Positions 1 to 10,113 of a stretch of 64,000 bases of DNA are shown here, in pieces (position 1 is the stretch's first letter; each line of letters opens with the position of its first letter). A program made the translations under genes and the position numbers. The stretch lies in assembly GCF_014192475.1 (NCBI RefSeq), contig NZ_JACHXZ010000004.1:547348-611347 (forward strand). Direction: 5' to 3'. The notes under the pieces are model-generated. The model was not told where the DNA came from. It worked only from the letters and a program-made list of their open reading frames with translations, and made no database searches. The DNA is from Simiduia aestuariiviva (lineage in GTDB: Bacteria; Pseudomonadota; Gammaproteobacteria; Pseudomonadales; Cellvibrionaceae).

Positions 1-1330
1 TTTCGTGGCAGGCGGCGAACATACTTATTTGCCGTTGATTGGCGTAGTGTCCCAAGGCTTCGAGGGTGCTGGTGCCGATCTGCCGGCGCGGTGTGTTAAT
101 AATGCGTAGAAATGCATTGTCGTCGTCGGGGTTGACGATTAATCGCAGGTACGACATCACATCTTTGATTTCCGCGCGCGCAAAAAAACTGGTGCCGCCG
201 GAAATGCTGTAGGGAATTTGGTGTGCCTGCAGTTTGATTTCGAGCAGTCGCGCTTGATGATTGCCGCGATACAGAATGGCGAAGTCGCGAAATTTAATTT
301 GGCGCTTGAGACGTTGCGATAAAATCTCCATGGCCACTCGCTCGGCCTCGGCATCTTCATTGGCACAGCGAATGACGCGAATCTCTTCACCCAGCCCCAT
401 TTCCGACCACAGCGCCTTTTCAAATTCGTGTGGGTTGTGGGCGATGAGATGGTTGGCCACCCTGAGTATGCGGCTGGTGGAGCGATAGTTTTGCTCGAGC
501 TTAATCAATTCCAAGGACGGAAAATCTTTCTTCAGTAGAAACAAATTTTCTGGCCGCGCCCCGCGCCAAGCGTAGATTGATTGATCGTCGTCGCCCACCA
601 CCGTGAGGCCGCCGCGATCGCCCACTAACAATTTTACCAGCAGATACTGGCTAGAGTTGGTGTCCTGATATTCGTCGACTAACAAATAGCGAATTTTTCG
701 CTGCCAGCGGGCCAGTACTTCCGGGTATTCAGAAAACAACCGCACCGGCGTCAAAATGAGGTCGTCAAAATCGACAGCGTTATAGGCCTTTAGCGCTTGG
801 TTGTAGCGGCGATAGATCTCCGCAATCTGCGCCTCGCCGGTGCTCTGGGCTTTAGACGCAGCCATTTCCGGTACGGTGAGGTCATTCTTCCAATTGGAAA
901 TTTGATTGGCCACCAGATCTAAATGATCGGAGTCGAGGTCGCCATCTTTGAGCATCAATTCCTTTAACAGTGCGCGCGCGTCTTCGGCATCGAATATGGA
1001 AAAGCCTGGCTTAAAGCCGAGCTGTTTGTGTTCGCGCCGAATGATGTTTAGGCCCAAGTTGTGAAAGGTAGACACAGTTAGGCCGCGCGCGGCAACACCT
1101 TTTACCAATCCGCTGACCCGCTCTTTCATCTCGCGGCTGGCCTTGTTGGTAAAAGTCACCGCTGCAATATGGCGCGCGGGCATGCCGCACTCTTCAATGA
1201 GATAGGCAATTTTGCGGGTGATAACGCTGGTTTTACCCGAGCCGGCACCCGCGAGCACCAGACAAGGGCCGTCTATGTGCAAGACGGCCTCACGCTGGCG
1301 AGGGTTTAATTTGTTGACGTGTTTGGACAC
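1..1330 (-). CDS. rep: ATP-dependent DNA helicase Rep (UvrD/Rep superfamily 1), C-terminal part beyond window
   Basis: Superfamily 1A 3'-5' helicase that helps replication forks past protein roadblocks. About 443 N-terminal residues are in the window and the rest lies left of base 1. Visible motifs are the Walker A AGAGSGKT (about residues 27-34), VTFTNKASREM, the Walker B-type DEYQDTN, VVGDDDQSIYAWRGA, LEQNYRS, and ISGGTSFFARAEIKD. These match Rep more closely than UvrD. The start is GTG at 1330: a TAG stop lies in frame two codons upstream and a purine-rich GAGAG sits about 8 bases before it. It is not split or frameshifted in the part seen. Known family function; Rep versus a close paralogue is my inference from motif wording. 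Confidence 0.92.
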   Translation of the reverse strand, partial: MSKHVNKLNPRQREAVLHIDGPCLVLAGAGSGKTSVITRKIAYLIEECGMPARHIAAVTFTNKASREMKERVSGLVKGVAARGLTVSTFHNLGLNIIRREHKQLGFKPGFSIFDAEDARALLKELMLKDGDLDSDHLDLVANQISNWKNDLTVPEMAASKAQSTGEAQIAEIYRRYNQALKAYNAVDFDDLILTPVRLFSEYPEVLARWQRKIRYLLVDEYQDTNSSQYLLVKLLVGDRGGLTVVGDDDQSIYAWRGARPENLFLLKKDFPSLELIKLEQNYRSTSRILRVANHLIAHNPHEFEKALWSEMGLGEEIRVIRCANEDAEAERVAMEILSQRLKRQIKFRDFAILYRGNHQARLLEIKLQAHQIPYSISGGTSFFARAEIKDVMSYLRLIVNPDDDNAFLRIINTPRRQIGTSTLEALGHYANQRQISMFAACHE

Positions 1331-1773
1331 TGACTAACTCTCGGGGCCCGGTGATGCTTAATGCTGGGCTCGGGGCCTATAACAAGGGTAAATGTGCAAG
1401 GCTTTGTACCTTGTGCTCATAGGGTGTGGCAGTGCAATCCGCCACCGGCATGTTTTGAATATCGGGCAAGTATACAGGGTTTGGTGCCACTGATTGGTTG
1501 GGCGTGTCAGCTTCCGGTGGTTGCCCGTGAGCCGCTAGCGATCCGCGACTTGGGCCAGTGGCTTTGGTCAATGTTGCAGTGTATATAAATCGCCGTGGCG
1601 AGCGCCCCAGTGATAACCGTCTGGCAGGAAAAAACCATTCATACCATCAATTGGCTATATGGGTCGATTGGCAGTTTCCCTGCGACGGTGGCTAAGGTAG
1701 AGTCGCCGCACTCAGAATATAATCAAAACCAATAATTATGCAGGATGCGCGGCGCACGGCCGGTTAACACGTT
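1331..1773. other. Intergenic region between rep and the GGDEF-EAL gene
   Basis: About 440 bases between divergent genes. Two short overlapping open frames here (about 64-75 codons, opposite strands) have no ribosome-binding site or recognisable product and look like chance. No terminator, repeat or RNA gene was seen. Promoters for both neighbours presumably lie here but no convincing -35/-10 pair stood out. Confidence 0.5.
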
Positions 1774-3477
1774 ATGGATACCCATGTCAGGTTGCTATTT
1801 ATCGACGCTGAACAGGTTGAATACCTGTTGATTGGCAGCCTGTTGTCTGAAATTTTCCACACCGCCTACGAAATAACTTGGCTGCCAGAGCTAGATAAGG
1901 CGGTGCCGGAAATCCTGTCTGACAATTACGACGTCATTCTGATGAACTATCAGTGGGGCGCAAGTTCCGCCAAAGACATCATCCAAGCGGCCCGCCATCA
2001 GGGTGCCAAGGCCCCCATTGTGGTGATGACCGATGAAATCGAAGCCGATGTGGATCGCGAAGCCTTAAGCGTGGGCGCTGCCGACTATCTCATTAAGGGC
2101 AAGATTGACGCCCAGCTGTTAGAGCGCACGCTGCGCTATGCCATAGAGCGTAAAGGTAATGAAAGTCGCCTAGCGGAATTGGCACACTATGATCCGCTCA
2201 CCGGCGTCAGCAACCGCACGTTGTTTAAGGATCGACTCAACCACGCCGTCGATCTCGCCCGCCGAGGTGACTACACATTTACCCTCATGTACCTCGATCT
2301 GGATGGCTTTAAACCCGTCAACGACTGCTATGGCCACGACGTGGGGGATCAACTGATTCAGCAGGCCGCGCACAGGCTGCTCGAGTGCGTGCGCAATAGC
2401 GACACCGTGGCCCGGGTGGGTGGTGATGAATTTATCCTGCTGCTCGACGACATGCGCGCCAGTACCGATATGGCCCATTTGGCGCAAAAGGTCATTGAGT
2501 CCTTGGCCACGCCCTTTGATATAGGGGGCATGGAAATCACCGTGGGTTGCAGTCTGGGCATTGCCCCCTACCGCACCGGCGCCGATACCGAAGATGTGCA
2601 GCGCCAAGCGGACATGGCCATGTACCGGGCCAAGCAAGCGAGCGGCAATCAGTACTGCTTTTATGCCGAAATCATGGACCAAGATGCCCGCCGACAAATA
2701 ACGATCGAAAAGGAACTGCGGCGCGGTTTGGGGCGCAACGAAATTGCAATCTACTACCAACCCCGACTCGATACCGTGACCGGTGAAATCTGCGCATTGG
2801 AGGCCTTAGTGCGCTGGCGTCATCCCGCGCGCGGGCTCTTGGCGCCCAGTGAGTTCTTAGATGTGGCCGAAAGCAGTGGTCTCGTGGTGGAGATGGGCTA
2901 CCAGATGCTGGCCCAGGTGTGCCGCGACAGCCACGCCTTAGCGGATGCGGGTCTGGCCGACACCCAGTTGTGTTTGAATCTGTCGCACCGGCAACTGCGC
3001 GATGACAAGTTGGTTGATGCATTGATTGCCCAGCTGGATGCGGCCGGCATTCGCGGCTCGCGACTGGAGTTCGAATTGTCGGAATCCAGCTTGATGAAAG
3101 ATGTCGACACCGTTCGCGATGCCATGGGGCTGCTTTCGGTGACCGGTGCCAGCTTTGCCTTGGATGACTTCGGCTCGGCGATGTCGCCTTTATCGGCAAT
3201 ACAACAATTGCCCTTCGCGCGTTTGAAAATTGATGCCCAGCTGGTGGCAGGCGTAGCCCAGGATCGCCAAAAGCACGCCTTGGTGATGGCCGTGGTGCAA
3301 CTGGCCCACAGCCTAAAGTTGAGCGTGGTCGCCGAGGGCGTCGAAACCAGCGACCAGCTGCGCCGGCTGCGGGAATTGGGTTGCGATGAAGTGCAGGGCT
3401 ATTGGCTCTGCCCGCCCAAACCGCTCGACGAAATATTGGTGCACCTGCAGGCCGCTCAAGCCCAGCTCAACGCCTAG
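1774..3477 (+). CDS. Receiver-like/GGDEF/EAL bifunctional c-di-GMP protein
   Basis: A 567-residue soluble signalling protein. Residues about 1-125 form a CheY-like receiver, about 135-295 a GGDEF domain, and about 310-560 an EAL domain. The GGDEF domain has an intact GGDEF signature and an RxxD inhibitory site (RNSD) five residues before it, so cyclase activity with product inhibition is plausible. The EAL domain keeps EAL, the Asn in NLSHRQ, the Glu in FELSES, DDFG, the Lys in LKIDAQ and the Glu in VVAEGVE, so phosphodiesterase activity is also plausible. The receiver is unusual: the phospho-acceptor position (residue 58, DVILMN) is Asn rather than Asp, while the conserved Thr and Lys regions remain. 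No membrane segment. It stands alone between rep and comM. Confidence 0.93.
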   Translation: MDTHVRLLFIDAEQVEYLLIGSLLSEIFHTAYEITWLPELDKAVPEILSDNYDVILMNYQWGASSAKDIIQAARHQGAKAPIVVMTDEIEADVDREALSVGAADYLIKGKIDAQLLERTLRYAIERKGNESRLAELAHYDPLTGVSNRTLFKDRLNHAVDLARRGDYTFTLMYLDLDGFKPVNDCYGHDVGDQLIQQAAHRLLECVRNSDTVARVGGDEFILLLDDMRASTDMAHLAQKVIESLATPFDIGGMEITVGCSLGIAPYRTGADTEDVQRQADMAMYRAKQASGNQYCFYAEIMDQDARRQITIEKELRRGLGRNEIAIYYQPRLDTVTGEICALEALVRWRHPARGLLAPSEFLDVAESSGLVVEMGYQMLAQVCRDSHALADAGLADTQLCLNLSHRQLRDDKLVDALIAQLDAAGIRGSRLEFELSESSLMKDVDTVRDAMGLLSVTGASFALDDFGSAMSPLSAIQQLPFARLKIDAQLVAGVAQDRQKHALVMAVVQLAHSLKLSVVAEGVETSDQLRRLRELGCDEVQGYWLCPPKPLDEILVHLQAAQAQLNA

Positions 3478-3517
3478 CCACCCTTCGCTCTCTTCTACAA
3501 TCCCGATCGCACGTCGT

Positions 3518-5020
3518 TCACACCACCAGTGGACGATCCAGCCGCCGGTAGCCGAGCGCCTCGCGCAGGTGATCGTCGCCGAGGGTATCGCGCTGCTCCA
3601 AGTCGGCCAGTGTGCGGGCAACCCGCAGAACCCGGTGCCACGCTCGAATTGAAAGCCCAAGCTTGTCCATCGCCTGTGCCAAAAAGTCGTGCTGCGACTC
3701 GGTAATTGGGCAGTAGCGCTCTAGCTCTTTCGCGCTCAGTGCCTGATTGGATTTGCCCTGGCGCTGGTAGGCGAGTGTGCGGGCCGCGCCCACCCGCGCG
3801 GCCACTGTCGCGCTCGATTCCTCCCGACTATCACCGCGCAATTGCTCCGGCCTTATTGGGCGTACCGGCACGTGCATGTCGATGCGATCGAGCAGCGGTC
3901 CACTTAAGCGCCCGCGGTAGCGCCGAATCTGGTCGGGCGTGCAGCGGCAGCGGCCGCGCGGGTCGCCAAAGTATCCGCAGGGGCAGGGATTCATGGCCGC
4001 AACCAGCTGAAATTGACAGGGGAAATTGGCCTGCGCGCGGGCCCTTGCGATGCGCACTTCCCCGTGTTCGAGGGGCTCGCGCAGCACTTCGAGCACGGGG
4101 CGCGCAAATTCGGGCAACTCGTCGAGAAATAGCACCCCTCGATGGGCCAGAGATATTTCACCGGGTTTGGGTTCGGAGCCGCCGCCCACCAGCGCCGGTG
4201 CAGACGCCGTGTGATGGGGGTGCCGGAAGGGGCGTTGGCCCCAGTTTAAGGGCGCGCCGGCCACCGAGTGTATCAAGGCAACATCGAGGGCTTCGTCGGC
4301 GGTTAGCGGCGGCAAGAGGCTGGTGAGCCGACTGGCCAGCAAGGTTTTACCGGTGCCGGGCGGGCCGTAGAGCAGCAGGTTGTGCTGTCCTGCGGCAGCC
4401 ACCTCCAGCGCCCGCCGCGCCTGCGGCTGGCCGCGCACATCGCGGAGGTCGGCCTCTTGCACACAGACTACGGGGGGCCCTGCCTCGGCCGAGGGCAGCG
4501 GCGCCCGCCCCTGTAAGTGAGCGCACACTTGCAGCAAGTTGTCGGCCACTAGGGCGCGGCAGGGTTCATAGAGCGCGGCCTCGGCGCCGTTGGCGCGGGC
4601 CAATATGAATTGCCGGCCGGCGCGGTGGCAGGCAATGGCGGCGGGCAGGCAGGCGGTGACTCCGCGCAGCTCGCCCGACAGCGCCAGTTCGCCAATGCAT
4701 TCCAGCCCCGCCAGTGAACTAGCTGGAATTTGCCCAGAGGCGGCCAATATGCCGAGCGCGATGGGCAGGTCAAAGCGTCCGCCGTCCTTGGGCAGGTCGG
4801 CGGGCGCCAAATTGATGGTGATGCGGCGGCTGGGAAATTCAAAGTGGCTGTTGATCAGCGCGCTGCGCACCCGATCTTTGCTTTCTTTAACGGCGGTTTC
4901 AGGCAGGCCGACGATGGCGAGTCCTGGCAGGCCGTTGGACAGGTGCACCTCGACGGCCACGGGTGGCGCGTCGACGCCAGCGCGGGCGCGCGAATGGACG
5001 ATGGCGAGGGACATAGACAC
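3518..5020 (-). CDS. comM: YifB/ComM family Mg-chelatase-like AAA+ ATPase
   Basis: A 500-residue ComM/YifB protein. ComM is a hexameric helicase that promotes branch migration when transformed DNA is integrated. The N-terminal about 170 residues are the ChlI-like domain (VEVHLSNGLPGLAIVGLP, KDGGRFDLPIALGIL). The AAA+ core has Walker A YGPPGTGKT, Walker B GVLFLDELPEF, and the cysteine-rich NPCPCGYFGD segment. A C-terminal Mg-chelatase domain (RVLRVARTLADLE) follows. Length is normal for the family. The gene is convergent with the upstream GGDEF-EAL gene and lies 33 bases downstream of ubiK on the same strand. Its presence is compatible with natural competence but does not prove it. Confidence 0.95.
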   Translation of the reverse strand: MSMSLAIVHSRARAGVDAPPVAVEVHLSNGLPGLAIVGLPETAVKESKDRVRSALINSHFEFPSRRITINLAPADLPKDGGRFDLPIALGILAASGQIPASSLAGLECIGELALSGELRGVTACLPAAIACHRAGRQFILARANGAEAALYEPCRALVADNLLQVCAHLQGRAPLPSAEAGPPVVCVQEADLRDVRGQPQARRALEVAAAGQHNLLLYGPPGTGKTLLASRLTSLLPPLTADEALDVALIHSVAGAPLNWGQRPFRHPHHTASAPALVGGGSEPKPGEISLAHRGVLFLDELPEFARPVLEVLREPLEHGEVRIARARAQANFPCQFQLVAAMNPCPCGYFGDPRGRCRCTPDQIRRYRGRLSGPLLDRIDMHVPVRPIRPEQLRGDSREESSATVAARVGAARTLAYQRQGKSNQALSAKELERYCPITESQHDFLAQAMDKLGLSIRAWHRVLRVARTLADLEQRDTLGDDHLREALGYRRLDRPLVV

Positions 5021-5053
5021 TCCTTTGTCTGTGGGTTCATCCGTGTAGCGAAA

Positions 5054-5281
5054 TCAGGGTTTAGGCTGGCCCTTTTGCAAGGCGTCCAGCTGGGCCTCCA
5101 GGGCCTCTAATTTGGCGCGGGTGCGGGCCAAGACCGCAGTTTGGGCATCGAATTCCTCACGGCTGACCAAGTTGAAGCGGGTCATCAATGTATTGAGCAG
5201 CGCTTTTGCCTCGCTACTGCCTGCGGGTACGCGGGCACCGAGCAGTTGACGGAATTCTTCGAGTAATTCGTTGGGCAACAT
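5054..5281 (-). CDS. ubiK: Ubiquinone biosynthesis accessory factor UbiK (BMFP family)
   Basis: A 75-residue protein of the YqiC/BMFP (membrane fusogenic) family, shown in enterobacteria to assist the soluble Ubi complex in aerobic ubiquinone synthesis. The N-terminal half is amphipathic (LPNELLEEFRQLLG) and the C-terminal half is a coiled coil (VLARTRAKLEALEAQLDALQ), the usual layout. The conserved SREEFDAQ segment is present. It is upstream of comM on the same strand with a 33-base gap, an arrangement seen in several gammaproteobacteria. Family assignment is firm for so short a protein; function is by homology. Confidence 0.88.
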   Translation of the reverse strand: MLPNELLEEFRQLLGARVPAGSSEAKALLNTLMTRFNLVSREEFDAQTAVLARTRAKLEALEAQLDALQKGQPKP

Positions 5282-5381
5282 GAATTGCAGTCCTCTATTG
5301 ACGCCAAAGTGTACCCGCTTCCGACCCGTTTTGGGGCTGATTAGCGCAATATTTTGACCGTGGGCGCGCCCGTGCCTGCCG

Positions 5382-5419
5382 TTGGTGCGAGGTGTGGCGG
5401 ATTTGCACCAAAATAGCGC
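5382..5419. promoter_or_regulatory. Candidate NtrC-type enhancer half-sites upstream of the nitrogen operon
   Basis: TTGGTGC (5382-5388) and GCACCAA (5405-5411) form a 7-bp inverted pair. GCACCAAAATAGCGC (5405-5419) differs from the NtrC pattern GCAC-N7-GTGC at one base. They lie about 90-120 bases upstream of a sigma-54-like element, as expected for an enhancer. This is an inference from pattern only. Confidence 0.35.
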
Positions 5420-5505
5420 AAAACCCCTTTAACGGTGTGTGTTAGACCTAGACACCCGTTCCAAAAAGTTCACTAAGCCATTGTTTTCAATAACTTAAAT
5501 ATAAG

Positions 5506-5522
5506 TTGGCAAGGGTTTTGTA
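5506..5522 (+). promoter_or_regulatory. Candidate sigma-54 (RpoN) promoter for porin-glnK-amtB
   Basis: TTGGCAAGGGTTTTGTA has the GG and the -12 dinucleotide ten bases apart, as sigma-54 promoters require, with TTGGCA at -24. The -12 element reads TTGT rather than TTGC. It is about 85 bases before the porin ATG. This fits nitrogen-limited expression of glnK-amtB in proteobacteria. Confidence 0.45.
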
Positions 5523-5605
5523 TAAGGCCTCTTACCAGAACACGGATCGCCCGTAGAACCTTAAAAACAACGCGGGCATAAAACAAAATTCCTGAGGAGG
5601 AAAAC

Positions 5606-6262
5606 ATGAAATTGGTTGCCAAGTCGCTCATCGCTTCAACACTGCTGGCCGCATCTAGCTTTGCTGCCCCCACCTTCGCTGCCGATGTCAGCGCCAACCT
5701 GGGTTTCAACACCGAGTATTTCTACCGCGGTATTTTGCAAAAAGCGTCTTCAGCCAACGGCGGAATTGACGTGGAGGCAAACGGTTTTTATGCCGGCATT
5801 TGGGGCGCGGATGTGGGCGAAGGTCTGGAAGTGGATTTGTACGGTGGTTACACCTATAGCGCCACGGAAGACCTGTCATTCACTGTCGGCGTAACTGACT
5901 ACGAATACACTGGCGAGTTCGACACTTACTACCGCGAAGTGAATCTGGGTGTGGACTACAAATTTTTAAGTGTTGGTTACTCCGAGGGTGTACACGGCGT
6001 TGACGGCGCTTCTGATGAAAAGTACGGCTTCTTGGAAGTGACCCTTTCGCACAATGGCTTTTACGGCAAGGTCGGCTCCTACAGCAAAGACTTTGCCGGT
6101 GAATACCTAGAGTTTGGCTACGGCACCACGGTGAGCGATATCGATTTTGGCGCGGCCGTCATTTTGAATAGCAAAGAGCTATCCGATCAAGTCAACGATG
6201 TTGGCGCCGCAACTTCAGGTCAGGGCTTTAACTTTTCTATCAGCAAATCCTTCGACCTTTAA
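5606..6262 (+). CDS. TorF family putative porin (Gcw_chp-type outer-membrane protein)
   Basis: A 218-residue secreted beta-barrel-like protein. The signal peptide covers about the first 25 residues (hydrophobic core followed by TFAA). The mature part starts DVSANLGFNTEYFYRGI, typical of the TorF/Gcw_chp family, and alternates aromatic and polar residues to the terminal FSISKSFDL ending in an aromatic-hydrophobic pattern. A strong GAGGAG precedes the ATG. It heads the glnK-amtB cluster with 53 bases to glnK, so it may pass small nitrogenous solutes across the outer membrane; that role is inferred from context only. Confidence 0.85.
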   Translation: MKLVAKSLIASTLLAASSFAAPTFAADVSANLGFNTEYFYRGILQKASSANGGIDVEANGFYAGIWGADVGEGLEVDLYGGYTYSATEDLSFTVGVTDYEYTGEFDTYYREVNLGVDYKFLSVGYSEGVHGVDGASDEKYGFLEVTLSHNGFYGKVGSYSKDFAGEYLEFGYGTTVSDIDFGAAVILNSKELSDQVNDVGAATSGQGFNFSISKSFDL

Positions 6263-6303
6263 AATCCATGCGCGCCCGCCTGCAGGTGGGCGCGCCCCTT
6301 TGA

Positions 6304-6654
<351 letters not shown>

Positions 6655-6690
6655 AAAATTATTTTAATTATTCGCTCTACGGAGACTCTC

Positions 6691-7923
6691 ATGGAAAACG
6701 ATATTTTTCAGCTCCAGTATGCGCTGGACACCTTCTACTTTTTGGTGTGTGGCGCGCTGGTAATGTGGATGGCGGCCGGCTTCGCCATGCTTGAAGCGGG
6801 CTTGGTTCGCTCTAAAAACACCACCGAAATCTTAACCAAAAACGTGGCGTTGTTTGCCATTTCATGCACCATGTACATGGTGTGTGGTTACGCCATCATG
6901 TATGGCGGCGACTATCTGTTGTCGGGTATCGCGGGCAACGGCGTGGAAGGCGCTGACGAACCGGCGAGCTACGCGCCCTCGGCAGATTTCTTCTTCCAAG
7001 TGGTATTCGTGGCCACCGCCATGTCCATCGTATCTGGCGCTGTGGCCGAGCGCATGAAGCTGTGGGCATTTCTCGCCTTTGCCGTGGTCATGACCGGTTT
7101 CATCTACCCCATGGAAGGTTCATGGACCTGGGGTGGCAATCCGGTATTTGGTTTGTACACGCTCAGCGATTTGGGGTTCTTGGATTTTGCCGGCTCTGGC
7201 ATCGTTCATATGGCCGGTGCAGCTGCAGCGCTTGCGGGCGTGCTGTTGCTAGGCGCGCGCAAGGGGAAGTACACCGCAGATGGCAAGGCAGTGGCCATTC
7301 CTGGCGCCAATCTACCGCTGGCGACGCTGGGCACTTTTATCCTGTGGATGGGTTGGTTTGGATTTAACGGTGGCTCTGTGTTGGCCACGGCATCGGTGGA
7401 CAGTGCCAACAGTGTGGCAGTGGTATTCATGAATACCAACGCGGCGGCGGCCGGCGGTTTGATCGGTGCTCTGGCCTTGGCGCAAGTGTTGTTCGGCAAG
7501 GCTGACCTGACCATGGCCCTCAACGGTGCACTGGCCGGGCTAGTGGCGATCACCGCTGGTCCCGATACGCCATCTGCCCTGCAGGCAACTGCGATTGGTG
7601 CGGTGGGTGGTCTATTGGTTGTCGGTTCAATTCTGACCCTGGAAAAGCTCAAGATAGATGACCCAGTGGGTGCGATCTCCGTACACGGTGTGGTGGGCTT
7701 GTTTGGTTTGCTGGTGGTGCCTTATACCAATGCCGAAGCCAAGCTGACAGGCCAGCTGATTGGCGCGTTAACCATCTTTGGCTGGGTGTTTATTACCAGT
7801 GGTATCGCGTGGTTTGTATTGAAGCTATTGATCGGTATTCGCGTCTCTGAGGAGGATGAATACAACGGCGTTGATTTGTCAGAGTGTGGCATGGAAGCTT
7901 ATCCAGAGTTCACCAGCAAGTAA
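6691..7923 (+). CDS. amtB: Ammonium transporter AmtB
   Basis: A 410-residue Amt/Mep/Rh channel of about 11 membrane helices that conducts ammonium across the inner membrane as a trimer. Family signatures are MWMAAGFAMLEAGLVRSKN near the N-terminus, the pore twin histidines in GIVHMAGAAAAL and VHGVVGLFG, and the cytoplasmic tail VSEEDEYNGVDLSECGMEAYPE, which binds PII. There is no long N-terminal signal sequence. It lies between two P-II genes; the downstream P-II is separated by a strong terminator, so only the upstream one is clearly co-transcribed. Confidence 0.97.
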   Translation: MENDIFQLQYALDTFYFLVCGALVMWMAAGFAMLEAGLVRSKNTTEILTKNVALFAISCTMYMVCGYAIMYGGDYLLSGIAGNGVEGADEPASYAPSADFFFQVVFVATAMSIVSGAVAERMKLWAFLAFAVVMTGFIYPMEGSWTWGGNPVFGLYTLSDLGFLDFAGSGIVHMAGAAAALAGVLLLGARKGKYTADGKAVAIPGANLPLATLGTFILWMGWFGFNGGSVLATASVDSANSVAVVFMNTNAAAAGGLIGALALAQVLFGKADLTMALNGALAGLVAITAGPDTPSALQATAIGAVGGLLVVGSILTLEKLKIDDPVGAISVHGVVGLFGLLVVPYTNAEAKLTGQLIGALTIFGWVFITSGIAWFVLKLLIGIRVSEEDEYNGVDLSECGMEAYPEFTSK

Positions 7924-7971
7924 GATGACCGGGCGCTTGGCTGCGGCCAAGCGCCACGTCAGACGCTGTGC

Positions 7972-8019
7972 ATCCGGCTATAATTCGAGGCGCCGACTCG
8001 AGTTAGCCGGATTTTTTTT
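7972..8019 (+). terminator. Rho-independent terminator after amtB
   Basis: ATCCGGCTA (7972-7980) pairs perfectly with TAGCCGGAT (8004-8012). An inner stem of about 7 bp closes a 7-base loop, and eight T residues follow (8012-8019). A separate perfect 9-bp hairpin without a T-run lies just upstream at 7932-7955. Confidence 0.85.
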
Positions 8020-8020
8020 G

Positions 8021-8035
8021 GCACCGCCGGTGTGC
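8021..8035. promoter_or_regulatory. Candidate NtrC site upstream of the second P-II gene
   Basis: GCACCGCCGGTGTGC fits GCAC-N7-GTGC exactly. It lies immediately after the amtB terminator and about 160 bases before the second P-II start, so it suggests separate nitrogen-dependent expression of that gene. A weak sigma-54-like element with a poor -12 is at 8137-8152. Confidence 0.4.
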
Positions 8036-8172
8036 AATGGCGTTTGCGCGGGTCGATTCCCATGCAGCAGCATCGCGCGGCAATGGCGAACCTCGCACTA
8101 CACAGGGCAAAAAAACCGGCGCAGCAGATGATTTTGTGGCGCCGAGCGTGTAATGTTCCGCCACTCCACTGA

Positions 8173-9257
<1,085 letters not shown>

Positions 9258-9701
9258 CCCATGCTTACGAAACGAACTAAAAAAAACAATGAATTATTTC
9301 CCTGCTCGGCCGATCTAGACTATATGTAGTGTGATGGATTGGCGGCTAACCGTTGGTGAGGCGTAGGGGGCTGGGATAAATGCGGCCGCTTGGTGCTGAA
9401 CGCCCGCCGAGTTCAGACGGTTATGAGCCCGCCAAGTAAGAACGTGTATGGGAAGTTAGGGCGATTTATAGATAGACGACAGATAGCGCGACGGTTTATC
9501 TGGGGCAATATCACCGACCGCAAACGCAGCAAAAGTTACTGCAAGTAACATCAAAATATTACTTCAAAAAATTCTAAAAGAGAGACTTGCGGATTTTTTG
9601 AAAAGCGATTAAAAATCGCAATGTGGCTCAAAAAGCTCTGTTCAACCGATTTAATGTTCTATTTTCATTGTAGATTCAACCCGTTGTTTAGGTAGCGCAT
9701 T
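9258..9701. other. Intergenic region upstream of sutA
   Basis: About 440 bases, becoming AT-rich from about 9540. A perfect 6-bp hairpin GCGATT/AATCGC lies near 9604-9618. No reading frame, RNA gene or clear promoter was recognised. A long AT-rich leader upstream of sutA suggests regulated expression, but I see no specific motif. Confidence 0.4.
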
Positions 9702-10043
9702 ATGGCATCGAGAAAACCCAAAAAATCATCCACGGCTGACGAGGCGCTAGATGATTCCGTAGATTCCAAATTTGAGTCCCTAGAGGATGACGATGATGAT
9801 GAGGAGTCCACTGGCGTCAAGGCATCGGCTGCTTTCGACAGCGATGACGACGATGACAGCACGCCGGTAGATGACCACTTGGTTGATTACTCAGTGCGGT
9901 CTAGAGAGGCGACGCGCGCGGCCTTAAATGCGCAAATTGAAGAGTACTTATCCCGCGGTGGAAAAATCAATCACGTGGACAACAATGTCACCGCTGATCC
10001 GCCCCGAAAACCCACCAGCAATTATGGGTCGCGTCCCATTTAA
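9702..10043 (+). CDS. sutA: SutA-family RNA polymerase-associated regulator
   Basis: A 113-residue protein. The N-terminal half is disordered and very acidic (runs of Asp/Glu such as EDDDDDEE and DSDDDDD). A predicted helix (REATRAALNAQIEEYLSRGG) follows, then the conserved tail VTADPPRKP and YGSRPI. This is the layout of Pseudomonas SutA, which binds the RNA polymerase beta subunit and boosts transcription of ribosomal and housekeeping genes in slow growth. Function here is by similarity of the C-terminal half; the acidic half is compositionally but not sequence conserved. A bidirectional terminator follows. Confidence 0.85.
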   Translation: MASRKPKKSSTADEALDDSVDSKFESLEDDDDDEESTGVKASAAFDSDDDDDSTPVDDHLVDYSVRSREATRAALNAQIEEYLSRGGKINHVDNNVTADPPRKPTSNYGSRPI

Positions 10044-10060
10044 GAGTGTTTGATCTACAA

Positions 10061-10089
10061 AAAAGCCCACCATTCGGTGGGCTTTTTTT
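10061..10089. terminator. Bidirectional terminator between sutA and tex
   Basis: AGCCCACC (10064-10071) and GGTGGGCT (10076-10083) form an 8-bp stem with an ATTC loop. A-run upstream and T-run downstream allow function in both directions between these convergent genes. Confidence 0.88.
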
Positions 10090-10113
10090 ATGGTCAATGC
10101 AGCTGCTAGGCGA

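Noticed and set aside
2170-2760. 196-codon minus-strand frame within the GGDEF region
   Set aside because: Antisense shadow of a domain with intact catalytic motifs.
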